A model generated the notes under the pieces. That model did no database searches. It saw only the letters and a program-made list of their open reading frames with translations, and was not told the DNA's origin. Shown piece after piece: positions 16,462 to 25,588 of a stretch of DNA of 64,000 bases. The number at the start of each line of letters is the position of its first letter. Positions within the stretch are counted from its first letter, which is position 1. A program made the translations under genes and the position numbers. Source of the stretch: Oligoflexia bacterium (GTDB taxonomy: Bacteria > Bdellovibrionota > Bdellovibrionia > JABDDW01); contig JAWXAT010000009.1 in assembly GCA_034439615.1 (NCBI GenBank), forward strand, positions 52,530 to 116,529. The letters are read 5' to 3'.

Positions 16462-18749
16462 CTAGACATGTAGTTTTATTTTTTTTCGCGTCTCTCATGG
16501 CCTCAGGTGCATCTGCATTTGTAAAAACTCAATCAGTGGAGCTTGAAGAATTACCACTTACTGATCGTTGGGCCGCTAAATCAGTTGTCGAAAAACAAAA
16601 AAGAATAAAAACTGCAAAAGATCCGGTTATGAAGACTGCCATTGCTGAATCATTGGGTGATTGGCAAGGTTGCGTTTTGGCAGCAAGAAATGTTCCTAAA
16701 AAAAGTGTTGTGCGTGATTGGCTTTGGCTCATCGAACTTAATTGTGGTCGTAAACTCACCGAGAGTGAAACTAAAACTAAAGACAATGGTTATGCTGTAG
16801 GTGCTCTTCTTGCGAGTTCTATTGCCTCTGTTGAAGCTAACCAGCTTGCATGGCATAACAAACCTTTAGGCTCGAAAATTCAACAAGCCCTAGTATCTGC
16901 AAAGTTTGCACTTACTCGTTGGCATAATAAAAATTCTCATTGGAAAGAATTACGTGTTGAACTTCAAAAATTATTTAAAATTGAATTTCTCTTAAATAAA
17001 GCTGAAAGAGCTCAACTCTATTTTTTTGCAGGCGAGCTCTTGGTTGCAGAACGTCAATGGGTAGAGGCCCATCGACAATTCGAAAGGTCTAAAGATTTAA
17101 ATTCAGATAATATTATAGACGGAAAAATTAAAAGTATTTTGCCCATGTTGCCTCCAAGTTTTAGAGCACAGCTAGAAGAAAAAGCAAAAGCACTGGCGAC
17201 TACGGAGGCCGCCAATTTAGCACAAGCTGTTCAGCCATCAGGAGAGGAGTTTGAGTTTTTTAATCAAGCCCAATCAAATTTGGCTCGTAATGATGTCGTT
17301 GGGGCGGTTGAAGCCATGGCAAATCTCATTAGAAAATTTCCTTTGGGCATTAAATCTAAATGGGCTCAGGATAAAATATTTGAATTGCTTATTGCTGAAA
17401 CTGAAAAGAGTCGAGGGCCTCAGGGAACTTCAGTATTAAAGAAGAAAATACATTCAGAGATGTTGAATTTTGATTCAGACAGACAAGCTGATTGGGGTAA
17501 AACACTTTTTGACATGCAAGCTTACGCAGATGCTGCCCCGTTATTGAAAAAATCTGCTGACCAAATTTCAAGTTCCGTGCGTGCCTCAAGAATTTATTAT
17601 CTCGCTGCTCGTAGTTATCAGTTAAGTGGTGCCTATGGTGATGCTAAAAAAATATATCAACTTTTGATTCGTAATTATCCTACTGCCACAGAGATTCCTG
17701 ATGCTGCTATTCAATGGGGGCTCATCAACTACAATGAAAACGACCCTTCTGAAGCAATCACTCACCTTGAAATTGCAAGATCACGAAAATTGACAAGCCA
17801 ACAAGATCTCGTTTCACTTTTTTGGCTCTATCAAAGTTATAAGGCAAAAAACGCCGAGCAAGAAATGATCAAAGCCGCAAAAGAACTTGTTGCACGTTTT
17901 CATCTGACTTATTACGGATTGATCGCTCATAACGAACTTCAAAAAAAATTCCCTGAATATGAAGTCACAAAACCAAAGTCAGCAAAGGTTAATTTTTCAT
18001 CGAGTGAAAATTTCGCACTTGAAAGGGCTCGGGCCTTATTGAGTGCTGGTATGTTAGATGCTGCCTCAGAAGAATTAAGTGTTTTTTCAACGAGAGTACT
18101 TTCAAATGATGAAGGTCAATATTTAGCTAATTATTATGCGCAAGCTCTTAATTATCCCAAGAGCTTTGGTATGCTGACAGGCATTTTAGATGTAGATCCG
18201 ATACGTCGAACTCAATACGTAGTTCATCAAATATTTCCAAAAGAATTTTGGGATTTAGTAAGCGATGATAAAAAACGTTCAGGTGTTGATCCTTTTTTAC
18301 TCTTGTCTATCATGAAACAAGAAAGTGCTTTTAATTTCAATGCTGTGAGCCGTAGTGGTGCTATGGGGCTTTTGCAAATGATTCCGCCAACGGCTGAAGA
18401 GGTAAAAAAAGAATTGGGTTTGAAAGTTGATATCTCAAAAGAACTTTTTGATCCTGCGACGAACGTCCGTTTTTGTGCTCATTACTATGCGATGCTTTTA
18501 AAGCGCTATGGGGGCTCAATTCCATTAGCACTTGCAGCATATAACGCAGGGCCAACGCGGATTTCACTGTTTGTTACATCCCAAGGTCAAATTAAAGACA
18601 CTTGGGTTGATGAAATGCCCTGGGCTGAAACTTCTTTTTATGTGAAATCTATTTTGAAAAATTATTTAATGTATCGAATGCTCTATGGCGGGCTCACGCA
18701 AATGCCAACACCACCTTGGGCGAGTGGTCCAACGTCTAGCGCAAAATAG
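16458..18749 (+). CDS. slt: Slt-type soluble lytic transglycosylase
   Basis: A 763-residue periplasmic enzyme that cleaves the MurNAc-GlcNAc bond of peptidoglycan with formation of anhydro-MurNAc. It has a signal peptide (residues 1-20), a long helical/TPR superhelix as in E. coli Slt70, and a C-terminal goose-lysozyme-like SLT domain. The catalytic Glu is at about residue 622 in SIMKQESAF, with the following SGAMGLLQMIPPTA and AAYNAGP motifs. I chose GTG 16458: AGGAGA lies a few bases upstream and it overlaps the previous stop, whereas the ATG at 16425 has no ribosome binding site. It is longer than Slt70 (about 618 mature residues) because of extra repeats. Confidence 0.92.
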   Translation: MTRHVVLFFFASLMASGASAFVKTQSVELEELPLTDRWAAKSVVEKQKRIKTAKDPVMKTAIAESLGDWQGCVLAARNVPKKSVVRDWLWLIELNCGRKLTESETKTKDNGYAVGALLASSIASVEANQLAWHNKPLGSKIQQALVSAKFALTRWHNKNSHWKELRVELQKLFKIEFLLNKAERAQLYFFAGELLVAERQWVEAHRQFERSKDLNSDNIIDGKIKSILPMLPPSFRAQLEEKAKALATTEAANLAQAVQPSGEEFEFFNQAQSNLARNDVVGAVEAMANLIRKFPLGIKSKWAQDKIFELLIAETEKSRGPQGTSVLKKKIHSEMLNFDSDRQADWGKTLFDMQAYADAAPLLKKSADQISSSVRASRIYYLAARSYQLSGAYGDAKKIYQLLIRNYPTATEIPDAAIQWGLINYNENDPSEAITHLEIARSRKLTSQQDLVSLFWLYQSYKAKNAEQEMIKAAKELVARFHLTYYGLIAHNELQKKFPEYEVTKPKSAKVNFSSSENFALERARALLSAGMLDAASEELSVFSTRVLSNDEGQYLANYYAQALNYPKSFGMLTGILDVDPIRRTQYVVHQIFPKEFWDLVSDDKKRSGVDPFLLLSIMKQESAFNFNAVSRSGAMGLLQMIPPTAEEVKKELGLKVDISKELFDPATNVRFCAHYYAMLLKRYGGSIPLALAAYNAGPTRISLFVTSQGQIKDTWVDEMPWAETSFYVKSILKNYLMYRMLYGGLTQMPTPPWASGPTSSAK

Positions 18750-18853
18750 TTTTGTTCTAAACTTGCTCAGTTGCAAGTTTCATAAATCTTCTCTAGTGTG
18801 TAAAATCAATTATCATCAAGTAATGTCTCTCTAATTTTAAAAACGGAGAAATA

Positions 18854-20239
18854 ATGCAACGAACTTTAACACTACTCACAATGACTTTATTTTTGGTAAC
18901 AGGTTGCGCAAGTAAGAATGTTATCCCCAATCCAGATGGCAGTTCTGCAACAGTTGAAGAAGCTGCAGAGAATAAAGTAATTCAAAAGCTTCCCACCACC
19001 AAAACAGATTTGGGTGCAACTGATTCTATTGATAAAATTGACGTAACTTTTAATGAAGAAACAGAAAAATGGGTTGAATATTTTCAAGGCCGTGGGCGTG
19101 GTCATTTTGAGCGCTACATGGAACGTTCAACTAAATATATCCCCATGATGAAAAAAATATTGCGTGAAAATGGTGTGCCTGAAGATCTCATTTATATCGC
19201 AATGATTGAGTCGGGTTTCACAGGAAAAATTAAAAGCCGTGCTAAAGCAGTTGGCTATTGGCAGTTTATGCCAGGCACTGGGAAACACTACGGCTTAAAA
19301 GCAAATAGTCTTATGGATGAACGCTGGGATCCTGTTCGTAGCACTGAAGCAGCTGCAGCGTATTTTAAAGGGCTTTATAATCTTTTTGGTTCATGGTTTT
19401 TGGCCATCGCAAGTTACAATGTCGGCGAGAATAGAATTAAATCTCTTGTCATGAAAAACTACACACGAGATTTTTGGGAATTAGCAAAGCGTAAACAACT
19501 TCCTAATGAAACTATTCACTATGTTCCAAAGTTTTTAGCAGCAAGACAAATTGCTCTTGAACCTGAAAAATATGGATTCATGGGTCTCGACTATAAAAGC
19601 CCCATGGTTTTTGATGTGATCACCGCAAAAGACCCTGTTGACATGAAAGCTTTAGCAAAAGCGATGCGTATCGAGTACGACGAAATTAAAGATCTTAATC
19701 CTGCATACAAAACGCAATACATCCCTGTCATTGGTGATGTTGCGACTATTCGCGTTCCACAGGGTACTGGCGAAGCCGCAAAAATCGCAGTGAGTGAAGC
19801 GATTGTTAAGAATAAACGCTTTTTAGCACAAGCTGAGGCTCCTTCAAAATTGAGTTTTTTAAGATACAAAGTAAGAAGAGGCGATACACTTGATAAAATT
19901 GCTGAAACCCATGACACAACCGTTGATGAGCTTTTGAAAGTAAATCGTATTCGCAAAAATAAGGTTAAGCCTGGAATCACTTTAAAAATTCCGACGAGTG
20001 CATTTAATATCGATAAAATGCCCCGTGTATTTCATGCGGCAAAGTCTAATAGCCAAAATAAAAATCGCTATGTCCCATCACTCACATACGTCGTTAAACG
20101 CGGTGATACCCTGACTCAAATTGCTCGTCGCCATAAAGTAAGTGTAAATGACATTATGAAGAAAAACAGATTGGCACAAAATAAGGTACAACGAGGGCAA
20201 AAGCTTGTGATTCCTCGAACTTCGCAAGATAATTCTTAA
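18854..20239 (+). CDS. mltD: MltD-type membrane-bound lytic transglycosylase with two LysM domains
   Basis: A 461-residue lipoprotein with lipobox LVTGC at about residues 15-19. The SLT domain follows, with catalytic Glu119 in IAMIESGF, then AVGYWQFMPGTG and IASYNVGENR. Two LysM modules (YKVRRGDTLDKIAETH near 337 and YVVKRGDTLTQIARRH near 410) bind the glycan strands. This is the standard MltD architecture. ACGGAGA precedes the ATG. The SDR gene starts one base after its stop, so they are cotranscribed. With slt and the endopeptidase at 25589, the window holds several wall-lytic enzymes. Confidence 0.95.
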   Translation: MQRTLTLLTMTLFLVTGCASKNVIPNPDGSSATVEEAAENKVIQKLPTTKTDLGATDSIDKIDVTFNEETEKWVEYFQGRGRGHFERYMERSTKYIPMMKKILRENGVPEDLIYIAMIESGFTGKIKSRAKAVGYWQFMPGTGKHYGLKANSLMDERWDPVRSTEAAAAYFKGLYNLFGSWFLAIASYNVGENRIKSLVMKNYTRDFWELAKRKQLPNETIHYVPKFLAARQIALEPEKYGFMGLDYKSPMVFDVITAKDPVDMKALAKAMRIEYDEIKDLNPAYKTQYIPVIGDVATIRVPQGTGEAAKIAVSEAIVKNKRFLAQAEAPSKLSFLRYKVRRGDTLDKIAETHDTTVDELLKVNRIRKNKVKPGITLKIPTSAFNIDKMPRVFHAAKSNSQNKNRYVPSLTYVVKRGDTLTQIARRHKVSVNDIMKKNRLAQNKVQRGQKLVIPRTSQDNS

Positions 20240-21064
20240 ATGCAAATAAAAGGAAACTTAAGCGTAATTTCAGGAGCATCGCGCGGAATTGGTGCTGCTT
20301 TAGCTAAAGAGATGGCTCATCAAGGCGGTCGTATTGTGATCTTGGCGCGAAGTCTCAGTGATCTTGAAAAAGTCGCTGGAGAAATAAAATCTAAAGCTTT
20401 GTCTTCAAATTTACCGGCTCCGGCGATTTACATTTATGCAGTCGATCTCTCAGATGCAAAAGCTACAGAAGTAACAGCTCAAAAAATAATAAGTGAAATA
20501 GGAGTGCCTGATATTTTGATCAATAACGCAGGTGCCGGAAAATTTCGTTGCATTGATGAAACAACCTCAGACGAAGTAGTTCAGATGATGGCGCTTCCCT
20601 ATTTTGCGGCGTTTTATCTCACACGTGCTTTTTTGCCAGCAATGCTTTCTAAAAAATCAGGCCACATTGTGAATATGACTTCACCCTCGTCTGTTGTTCC
20701 GTTTGCAGGATCAACAGGGTATTCAGCCGCTCGTTGGGCAATGCGCGGTTTTACTGAAGCTCTTCGAGGCGATTTAAGGGGCACTGGAATTCGCGTTACA
20801 CTTGCTATGCCCGGTAAAGTTGATAGCTCCTATTGGGAGGCAAATTCTGGGAGTGAAGATCGAGTACCGAGTATTTCAAAGCTGATTCCCACTCTCACAG
20901 AAGAAAAAACAGCGAAGATAATCGCGCGAGGTATTGAGTGGAATTGTCGTGAAATCATCGCACCATTTATGGTTCAAGTTTTTTATGTTTTGTATCGATT
21001 GTTTCCAAGGTTTGTTACTTATCTTGTTCATTCCACAGGGTGGAAACATCCTTCAACGAGATAA
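20240..21064 (+). CDS. short-chain dehydrogenase/reductase family protein with altered catalytic residues
   Basis: A 274-residue Rossmann-fold protein. The cofactor loop SGASRGIGAALA (residues 11-22) and NNAG (95-98) are intact, and the ARS after the second strand suggests NADP(H). The catalytic region is unusual: Tyr161 and Ser148 are present, but the usual Lys four residues after Tyr is Arg165 (YSAAR), and the tetrad Asn is replaced by Pro120 (MALPYFA instead of xxNYFG). The C-terminus has a hydrophobic stretch (FMVQVFYVLYRLF). It begins immediately after mltD without its own clear binding site. Substrate unknown; possibly a lipid or quinone derivative (weak inference). Confidence 0.82.
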   Translation: MQIKGNLSVISGASRGIGAALAKEMAHQGGRIVILARSLSDLEKVAGEIKSKALSSNLPAPAIYIYAVDLSDAKATEVTAQKIISEIGVPDILINNAGAGKFRCIDETTSDEVVQMMALPYFAAFYLTRAFLPAMLSKKSGHIVNMTSPSSVVPFAGSTGYSAARWAMRGFTEALRGDLRGTGIRVTLAMPGKVDSSYWEANSGSEDRVPSISKLIPTLTEEKTAKIIARGIEWNCREIIAPFMVQVFYVLYRLFPRFVTYLVHSTGWKHPSTR

Positions 21065-21066
21065 AT

Positions 21067-22332
21067 CTAGCGCGCAGATTTAGTTGATAAATAAGCGTGG
21101 TGCATTCCTAAGCGCGGGTCATAAAATAATCCAAAGTATCCTTTAAAGAAATTGCGAGCAGGTGGGAGCTTAATGCGCTTATGAACTTTCCAGGTTGCAT
21201 AATCGTACACAATAATTTGATTAAGCCCTCGGTGACATGAATAAATATATTTTTTATCGGGGCTAAGTAGTAATCCGTAACTTCCGTCAAGTAAACTCCC
21301 GCGAGAAACTCTTAAGGCTCTAATGAGAGCGTGAAAATTTCCGAACATATGAATTCTCGTAAAGGCTTCAAGTAAATTCATCCAGGCTGCGCGAAAAATT
21401 CCTGGGTGAAAAAGGGCGTAGAGCCAGCCCACTCTTTCTTCGATGTGTTTAACCTTATAGGTTTTAAATTCAGCGATAGTGATAGTGCTTGAAGCGCAGC
21501 TGTTATAAATTACTGTGTCGTTCTCATCACCGATGACAACCACGTCTGATGTGAGATGACTTGGTAGATTTGCAGCAATTACTATTTTTTTAAGTTCTTT
21601 ACCCGTGCGACCATCGATCTTCCAAATGAAGTTTTTACGATAACCGATTGAAAAATTATTAAAATCAAAAGGAATATTACCGATTCCGGGTTGCGGGTCA
21701 TAACATTCTGAAACTGCGTAAATAAGATCTTCTGTTGGATGTGTGCTGAAGTGCCAAGCAGTATCATCGATATGAACGATCTTTACTTTTTTAGCGTCAT
21801 CTTTTTCTTGAAGATCAAATATTCCAAATTGTCTTGCCCAACCTTTATTGCAAGTATCCATGATTCCATAAAAAAGATAACGACCACTTGGCGAGAGTTT
21901 TATAGCGTGAGGCAAGCTGCAGCCATGTTCACCTAAATCTTCGGGGCTTTCTAAATCATCAAGATTAAATTTATAAAAATGGCCTCTTACAGCTGTGATA
22001 AAAACTTTTTCTTGAATAAACACAACATGGGTTTGGCTCTCGTAAGTAACTTCTATGGGGCCAAAGTTTGAAGTAGAAAATCTTTTAATTTCTTCTAATG
22101 TTTGAGTGTCAAAAAATATTCCACAACGAGCCACACCACCTAAAAACCCAATAGTACCTTCTTTATTTATTTGAACAGCATGAGCACCTGCGACACCGTC
22201 AAAGAATTTAATTTTAGTTTCATGTGTATCATCTGAAAAGTTGCGCACACGAAGTACTCCAGCGGGGCCTTCCCAGCCATTGAGAACGGGGCCATCGAGA
22301 GCTACAAATATATCAAATTTTTCTGAATTCAT
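21067..22332 (-). CDS. beta-propeller (YVTN/WD40-like) cytoplasmic protein
   Basis: A 421-residue protein of repeated beta-blade units, for example GTIGFLGGVARCGIFFDTQT, GRYLFYGIMDTCNKG and KYIYSCHRGLNQIIVYD. No signal peptide or membrane helix is seen if the ATG at 22332 is used, which has GGGGAG seven bases upstream; a longer frame to 22404 lacks a binding site. The fold suggests a scaffold or a lactonase-like/quinoprotein-like enzyme, but no catalytic signature is recognisable. It is convergent with the SDR gene (2-base gap). It lies about 110 bases downstream of the terminator of the GEMM-I RNA on the same strand, so read-through control is possible. Confidence 0.6.
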   Translation of the reverse strand: MNSEKFDIFVALDGPVLNGWEGPAGVLRVRNFSDDTHETKIKFFDGVAGAHAVQINKEGTIGFLGGVARCGIFFDTQTLEEIKRFSTSNFGPIEVTYESQTHVVFIQEKVFITAVRGHFYKFNLDDLESPEDLGEHGCSLPHAIKLSPSGRYLFYGIMDTCNKGWARQFGIFDLQEKDDAKKVKIVHIDDTAWHFSTHPTEDLIYAVSECYDPQPGIGNIPFDFNNFSIGYRKNFIWKIDGRTGKELKKIVIAANLPSHLTSDVVVIGDENDTVIYNSCASSTITIAEFKTYKVKHIEERVGWLYALFHPGIFRAAWMNLLEAFTRIHMFGNFHALIRALRVSRGSLLDGSYGLLLSPDKKYIYSCHRGLNQIIVYDYATWKVHKRIKLPPARNFFKGYFGLFYDPRLGMHHAYLSTKSAR

Positions 22333-22440
22333 TTTCAGCTCCCCGGCACTTTTGCTTTTTAAGCGTGTGATAATAATTCTCACAGACGCAGCAATCAAAA
22401 GCAAGACCAGGGCATGACGCAGTATTGTTGAATTTAGGCG

Positions 22441-22471
22441 AAAAAAAACGACGGTTCATAAGTCCGTCGTT
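22441..22471 (-). terminator. intrinsic terminator of the GEMM-I RNA
   Basis: Minus-strand ACGACGG (22470-22464) pairs with CCGTCGT (22454-22448) over a 9-base loop and is followed by a run of eight T. It stops transcription about 110 bases before the beta-propeller gene. Confidence 0.88.
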
Positions 22472-22763
22472 AAAATATTTCAGCTCGCTACCCAGGCACA
22501 TCAAATGTCATCCCGAATAGGTTGGCTGAATTAGTGTTGTGGCCTCAAGATGTTTATCCATCGGACAGCCTCCACGGTTCGTGTGGCGGTCTGTTTCTCC
22601 CTTTGGTAACCTGGCAAGCAAGTGAGTGATTTCACGTAGCCCCATGGTTTTGCGTCCCGGCCTTTCGGCTAAGTTTGCCTTTTTCAAAGAGGCACAAGCA
22701 ACGTATTCAATTTTCGGGTTTCTTACATCGGCTCTGCTCCTGCTAAGGTTCAACTTCAGTTAT
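22442..22763 (-). ncRNA. free-standing RNA with GEMM-I (cyclic-di-GMP) aptamer, merRNA-like
   Basis: The minus strand between a good promoter (22798-22770) and an intrinsic terminator (22471-22441) has no convincing gene. It contains a GEMM-I type aptamer at about 22688-22599: AAAGGCAAAC, a GAAA tetraloop hairpin, the signature GGGACGCAAAACC, and a second arm closing with GCCAGGTTACC. GEMM-I aptamers bind cyclic-di-GMP. The roughly 320-base transcript with no attached reading frame resembles the merRNA reported as extremely abundant in attack-phase Bdellovibrio bacteriovorus. Function as a sensor or ligand store is inference. The 81-codon frame at 22753-22508 has no binding site and no protein-like features. 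Confidence 0.82.
22599..22688 (-). promoter_or_regulatory. GEMM-I cyclic-di-GMP riboswitch aptamer
   Basis: Core elements in order on the minus strand: GGCAAAC from 22679; a stem capped by GAAA that should dock as the tetraloop; GACGCAAA at about 22655-22648; an A-rich turn; a P2 arm starting GGGGCTACGTGA; and the closing strand GCCAGGTTACC ending at 22605. These match the conserved joining regions of GEMM-I. No expression platform other than the distal terminator is apparent. Confidence 0.82.
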
Positions 22764-22769
22764 AACTCT

Positions 22770-22798
22770 ATAATAGCGCATCGCAGTAAAAATTACAA
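22770..22798 (-). promoter_or_regulatory. promoter of the GEMM-I RNA
   Basis: Minus-strand TTGTAA (22798-22793) and TATTAT (22775-22770) are separated by exactly 17 bases. Transcription would start near 22763, about 75 bases before the aptamer. Confidence 0.65.
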
Positions 22799-22869
22799 TA
22801 GGGGCCAAGTTGGCAAGATCCTTGCAGAATTTAGAGTATAAGGGATAATAGTCAATGAGAGGGGTTTAA

Positions 22870-23274
22870 ATGCCTAAGTTTTTGACAGTCGCTTTAATGG
22901 TGGTCGGTTTTTGCCTGATTTTAGGCTTTCAAAACTGTGCTCCAGCTCCACAAGAAGACGGTGCAAGTCGTTCTGCATTACCTAAAACCGAGATTACAGC
23001 CACTGTAGTTAAGCCCTTAAACCTTGATGGTTGCCGTGTTCTTTTATGCGCACAAGATAATGTTGAAGGTGGGCAAAAATGCTTCATTCCTTTAAAGATG
23101 GATTCTCGTTATATCGTCGAAGGCAATGTTGTGAAAGTTAAAGGAAAACAAAATTTCGATGCTGTTTCAACTTGTATGGCTGGAGATATTTTTGAAGTTC
23201 AAGAAGTTGAACTTCTCTCTGGTTCGATGAACAATATTCCAGGGTCTTCTCCCGCGCCTTTTGCCACTCCATAA
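22870..23274 (+). CDS. small exported protein with lipobox-like FQNC motif
   Basis: A 134-residue protein with a hydrophobic N-terminal segment followed by GFQNCAPAP, which looks like a lipoprotein signal although the residue before Cys is Asn instead of the usual Gly, Ala or Ser. The mature part has four further cysteines (GCRVLLCAQD, GGQKCF, STCMAG), which may form disulfides, and a short Pro-rich tail. GAGAGGGG lies six bases before the ATG. No known domain is recognised. It is divergent from the GEMM-I RNA and is the only gene between it and the phosphatase. Confidence 0.7.
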   Translation: MPKFLTVALMVVGFCLILGFQNCAPAPQEDGASRSALPKTEITATVVKPLNLDGCRVLLCAQDNVEGGQKCFIPLKMDSRYIVEGNVVKVKGKQNFDAVSTCMAGDIFEVQEVELLSGSMNNIPGSSPAPFATP

Positions 23275-23425
23275 TAATTTACTCTACTAACGTCGAGAAA
23301 AGTCACATTTAAATTGTCAACTAATGTCTAGAACTGAAGCTCAGCTTAGACTTTAGGTTGATTCCAATTCTGTATCCTGTTGAGCTAATAGACGGGGAAC
23401 ATCACAAAAAAACCAGGGATGGGAA

Positions 23426-24661
23426 ATGAAAATAAGATTTTTCACTTCAATGTTTTTCGCAAGTTTGACTTTTGCAATTTTAATTTACAATGTTGGTTGT
23501 GAAGATAGAGAAACAGTCGGAAAAGCTCCGACGGGGCATGTTTATTTAACTTGGCAATCTGAAGATACAAGTCGAACGATCACAGTAAATGTACATTCAG
23601 ATCTAACATCATCTGTTGCCACAGTTCATTACGATACAATTTCACATGGTGGCGTTGTTGAAGATTATAAATATAAGACCTCTGGTAACTATAAAGAACT
23701 CAAAACGATTAATCGTCGAGTTCATGTTATTGAGCTTAAAAACCTTGAACCAAACACGATCTATTATTTCACCGTAAGTAACGGCACTGCGGGAAATGGT
23801 ATCGAGAAAAAATTTAAAACAATTCCTGCTGATGATAGTGCACTCACTTTTGTTACGGGTGGAGATATGAATTCTTCTGCTGAAATGACTGAGCTCAATA
23901 AACAAGCCGCAAAATATAATCCAGATTTTGCAATGCTAGGTGGAGACATCGCCTATGACGATGGCAATTTGGCAAATGCTAGAAAGTGGGATGAGTTTTT
24001 TTCCTCGTGGGATAAAAACATGGTGACCAGAGATGGGTTGATGATTCCTATCGTATTAGCTATTGGCAATCATGAAGTGTTAGGTGGTTATAACGGGACA
24101 TTCGCGAAAGCTCCTTTTTACTCTACGTATTTTGCTCAAGATTCAAAGTTATCTTACTTCACAAGAAAATTTGGTCGTGACACGATTGTTTACGTTCTTG
24201 ATACCGGGCATATTGCAAAAGTAAGTGGTGCTCAGACTGATTGGCTTAAAGCCCAGATGTCTAAAAACACCTCAATCCCAAATGAATTTGCTATTTATCA
24301 TGTGCCTTTGTACCCGAGTGCTCGTGGTTTTAGTGAGCAAACACAAATGATTGATGGAAGAAAATATTGGGTACCATTATTTGACCAATACAAACTTACT
24401 ACCGCATTTGAAAATCATGATCATGCGTTAAAGCGAACAAAGCTTTTGAAAAATAATTTGCCTGATAAAGACGGAACACTTTATTTAGGTGATGGTTGCT
24501 GGGGTAAAACAACACGCACGCCAGACCCCACTCGTTATTATCTTGAGCAGACATCAGCTACACGACATTTTTGGGTGGTTAAGACGTCATCCAAAGGTGC
24601 TGTTTTCACAGCAATTGATCAATTGGGTAAACAAAAAGATACTACTCAGTTAGCCCACTAA
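23426..24661 (+). CDS. purple-acid-phosphatase-like metallophosphoesterase, lipoprotein
   Basis: A 411-residue protein with an N-terminal hydrophobic segment and lipobox YNVGC at about residues 21-25. A fibronectin-III-like domain follows (about 35-130, VYLTWQSEDTSRT to LEPNTIYYFTVSNGT), then a calcineurin-like phosphoesterase domain. Metal motifs are TGGDMN, LGGDIAYDDG, IAIGNHEVLGG (GNH[ED]), YHVPLYP and ENHDHALKR. This two-domain order is that of purple acid phosphatases; the natural substrate is unknown. It would act on the periplasmic side of a membrane. The gene ends 4 bases from the convergent gene at 24666. Confidence 0.88.
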   Translation: MKIRFFTSMFFASLTFAILIYNVGCEDRETVGKAPTGHVYLTWQSEDTSRTITVNVHSDLTSSVATVHYDTISHGGVVEDYKYKTSGNYKELKTINRRVHVIELKNLEPNTIYYFTVSNGTAGNGIEKKFKTIPADDSALTFVTGGDMNSSAEMTELNKQAAKYNPDFAMLGGDIAYDDGNLANARKWDEFFSSWDKNMVTRDGLMIPIVLAIGNHEVLGGYNGTFAKAPFYSTYFAQDSKLSYFTRKFGRDTIVYVLDTGHIAKVSGAQTDWLKAQMSKNTSIPNEFAIYHVPLYPSARGFSEQTQMIDGRKYWVPLFDQYKLTTAFENHDHALKRTKLLKNNLPDKDGTLYLGDGCWGKTTRTPDPTRYYLEQTSATRHFWVVKTSSKGAVFTAIDQLGKQKDTTQLAH

Positions 24662-24665
24662 ATCA

Positions 24666-25466
24666 TCACATATTTGTGAGTGATGTGTGAAGTAAGTGGA
24701 TGCAATGATTTGAAAGTTTTTTGGTATTAACCTTCATTGCCATGTCTACAAGTTCATTACCTGCATAAAACGCAGCCAGTTCATGCCGGGGCATCAAGAA
24801 TTGCGATTTTACATGGTCTCGTCTTCCTGGTGTTGTTTTAACAATACGCTCAAGCCCTTCAATGGCGCTTTTCGTACCCATTGCTTTTAGTATATTTATC
24901 GCATCACTAATATGTCTTTGATACGTACCGGTTTGATTTTTAAGAGAACCATTTTCTAAAGCAATATCTACTAAATGATTCACAATTATCTGGGCCCCAT
25001 TTTGTGCAATTTCTGCGACAGATGAGTCGGGGTGAGAGATTGCTTTAAGAAAAAATTCAGCTATAGGAAATCTTTCATCGTAATCAGAAAAAATTAACGC
25101 ATCTAAGTGATAATCAATTGGCGCGCGTGTCCCACGCTCAAAATCTTTAACACTTCTTCCAGCTTTAACCTCTGCAAGTGCTCTGTCATCGATGCGTTTG
25201 ACGAACATATTATTTAAAGCCCAAATGGCATTAATGCGTCCTTCTTTAGAACTCTGAGGATTATTTAGCTGCTCTACAAGTTTTTCAGGTAATTGGCTTG
25301 TTTCATAATCATTTGGATTAGAAAATGGCGACAGATCACCAAGTAAGTAAGCTCTTACTAGTGTTTCAATTTCTCTGATATTTTCAGGGTCTAATTTTTG
25401 TGATTCAGCAAATGCTGGTTGAATATTGAGGGCTAAAACAAAGACATAAAATAAAAAAGTTTTCAT
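24666..25466 (-). CDS. exported helical protein of unknown function (HEAT-like)
   Basis: A 266-residue protein with a signal peptide ending PAFA (about residue 20). The mature part is almost entirely predicted helix, with repeats reminiscent of HEAT-type units (NAIWALNNMFVKRIDD; PIAEFFLKAISHPDSSVAEIAQ; DAINILKAMGTKSAIEGLERIV). No catalytic motif is seen. I prefer ATG 25466, which has GGAG five bases upstream, over the GTG two codons earlier. Probably periplasmic; role unknown. Confidence 0.6.
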   Translation of the reverse strand: MKTFLFYVFVLALNIQPAFAESQKLDPENIREIETLVRAYLLGDLSPFSNPNDYETSQLPEKLVEQLNNPQSSKEGRINAIWALNNMFVKRIDDRALAEVKAGRSVKDFERGTRAPIDYHLDALIFSDYDERFPIAEFFLKAISHPDSSVAEIAQNGAQIIVNHLVDIALENGSLKNQTGTYQRHISDAINILKAMGTKSAIEGLERIVKTTPGRRDHVKSQFLMPRHELAAFYAGNELVDMAMKVNTKKLSNHCIHLLHTSLTNM

Positions 25467-25588
25467 GTGCACTCCAATAAGAATGAATCATGAAAACTAA
25501 TTGCATGAGCTGTGCCGTAACCACAATTATATTAGGGGTTTAGCGCTGGGTTTTGATGCTCAATATTTAGCCAATGTGACAATCAACG

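Noticed and set aside
18759..18780. AAACTTGC/GCAAGTTT hairpin after slt as a terminator
   Set aside because: There is no T-run behind the stem; it may pause or do nothing, so it was not listed as a terminator.
22508..22753. 81-codon minus-strand frame in the GEMM-I RNA
   Set aside because: No binding site, composition dictated by the structured RNA, and the aptamer's conserved bases explain the sequence better.
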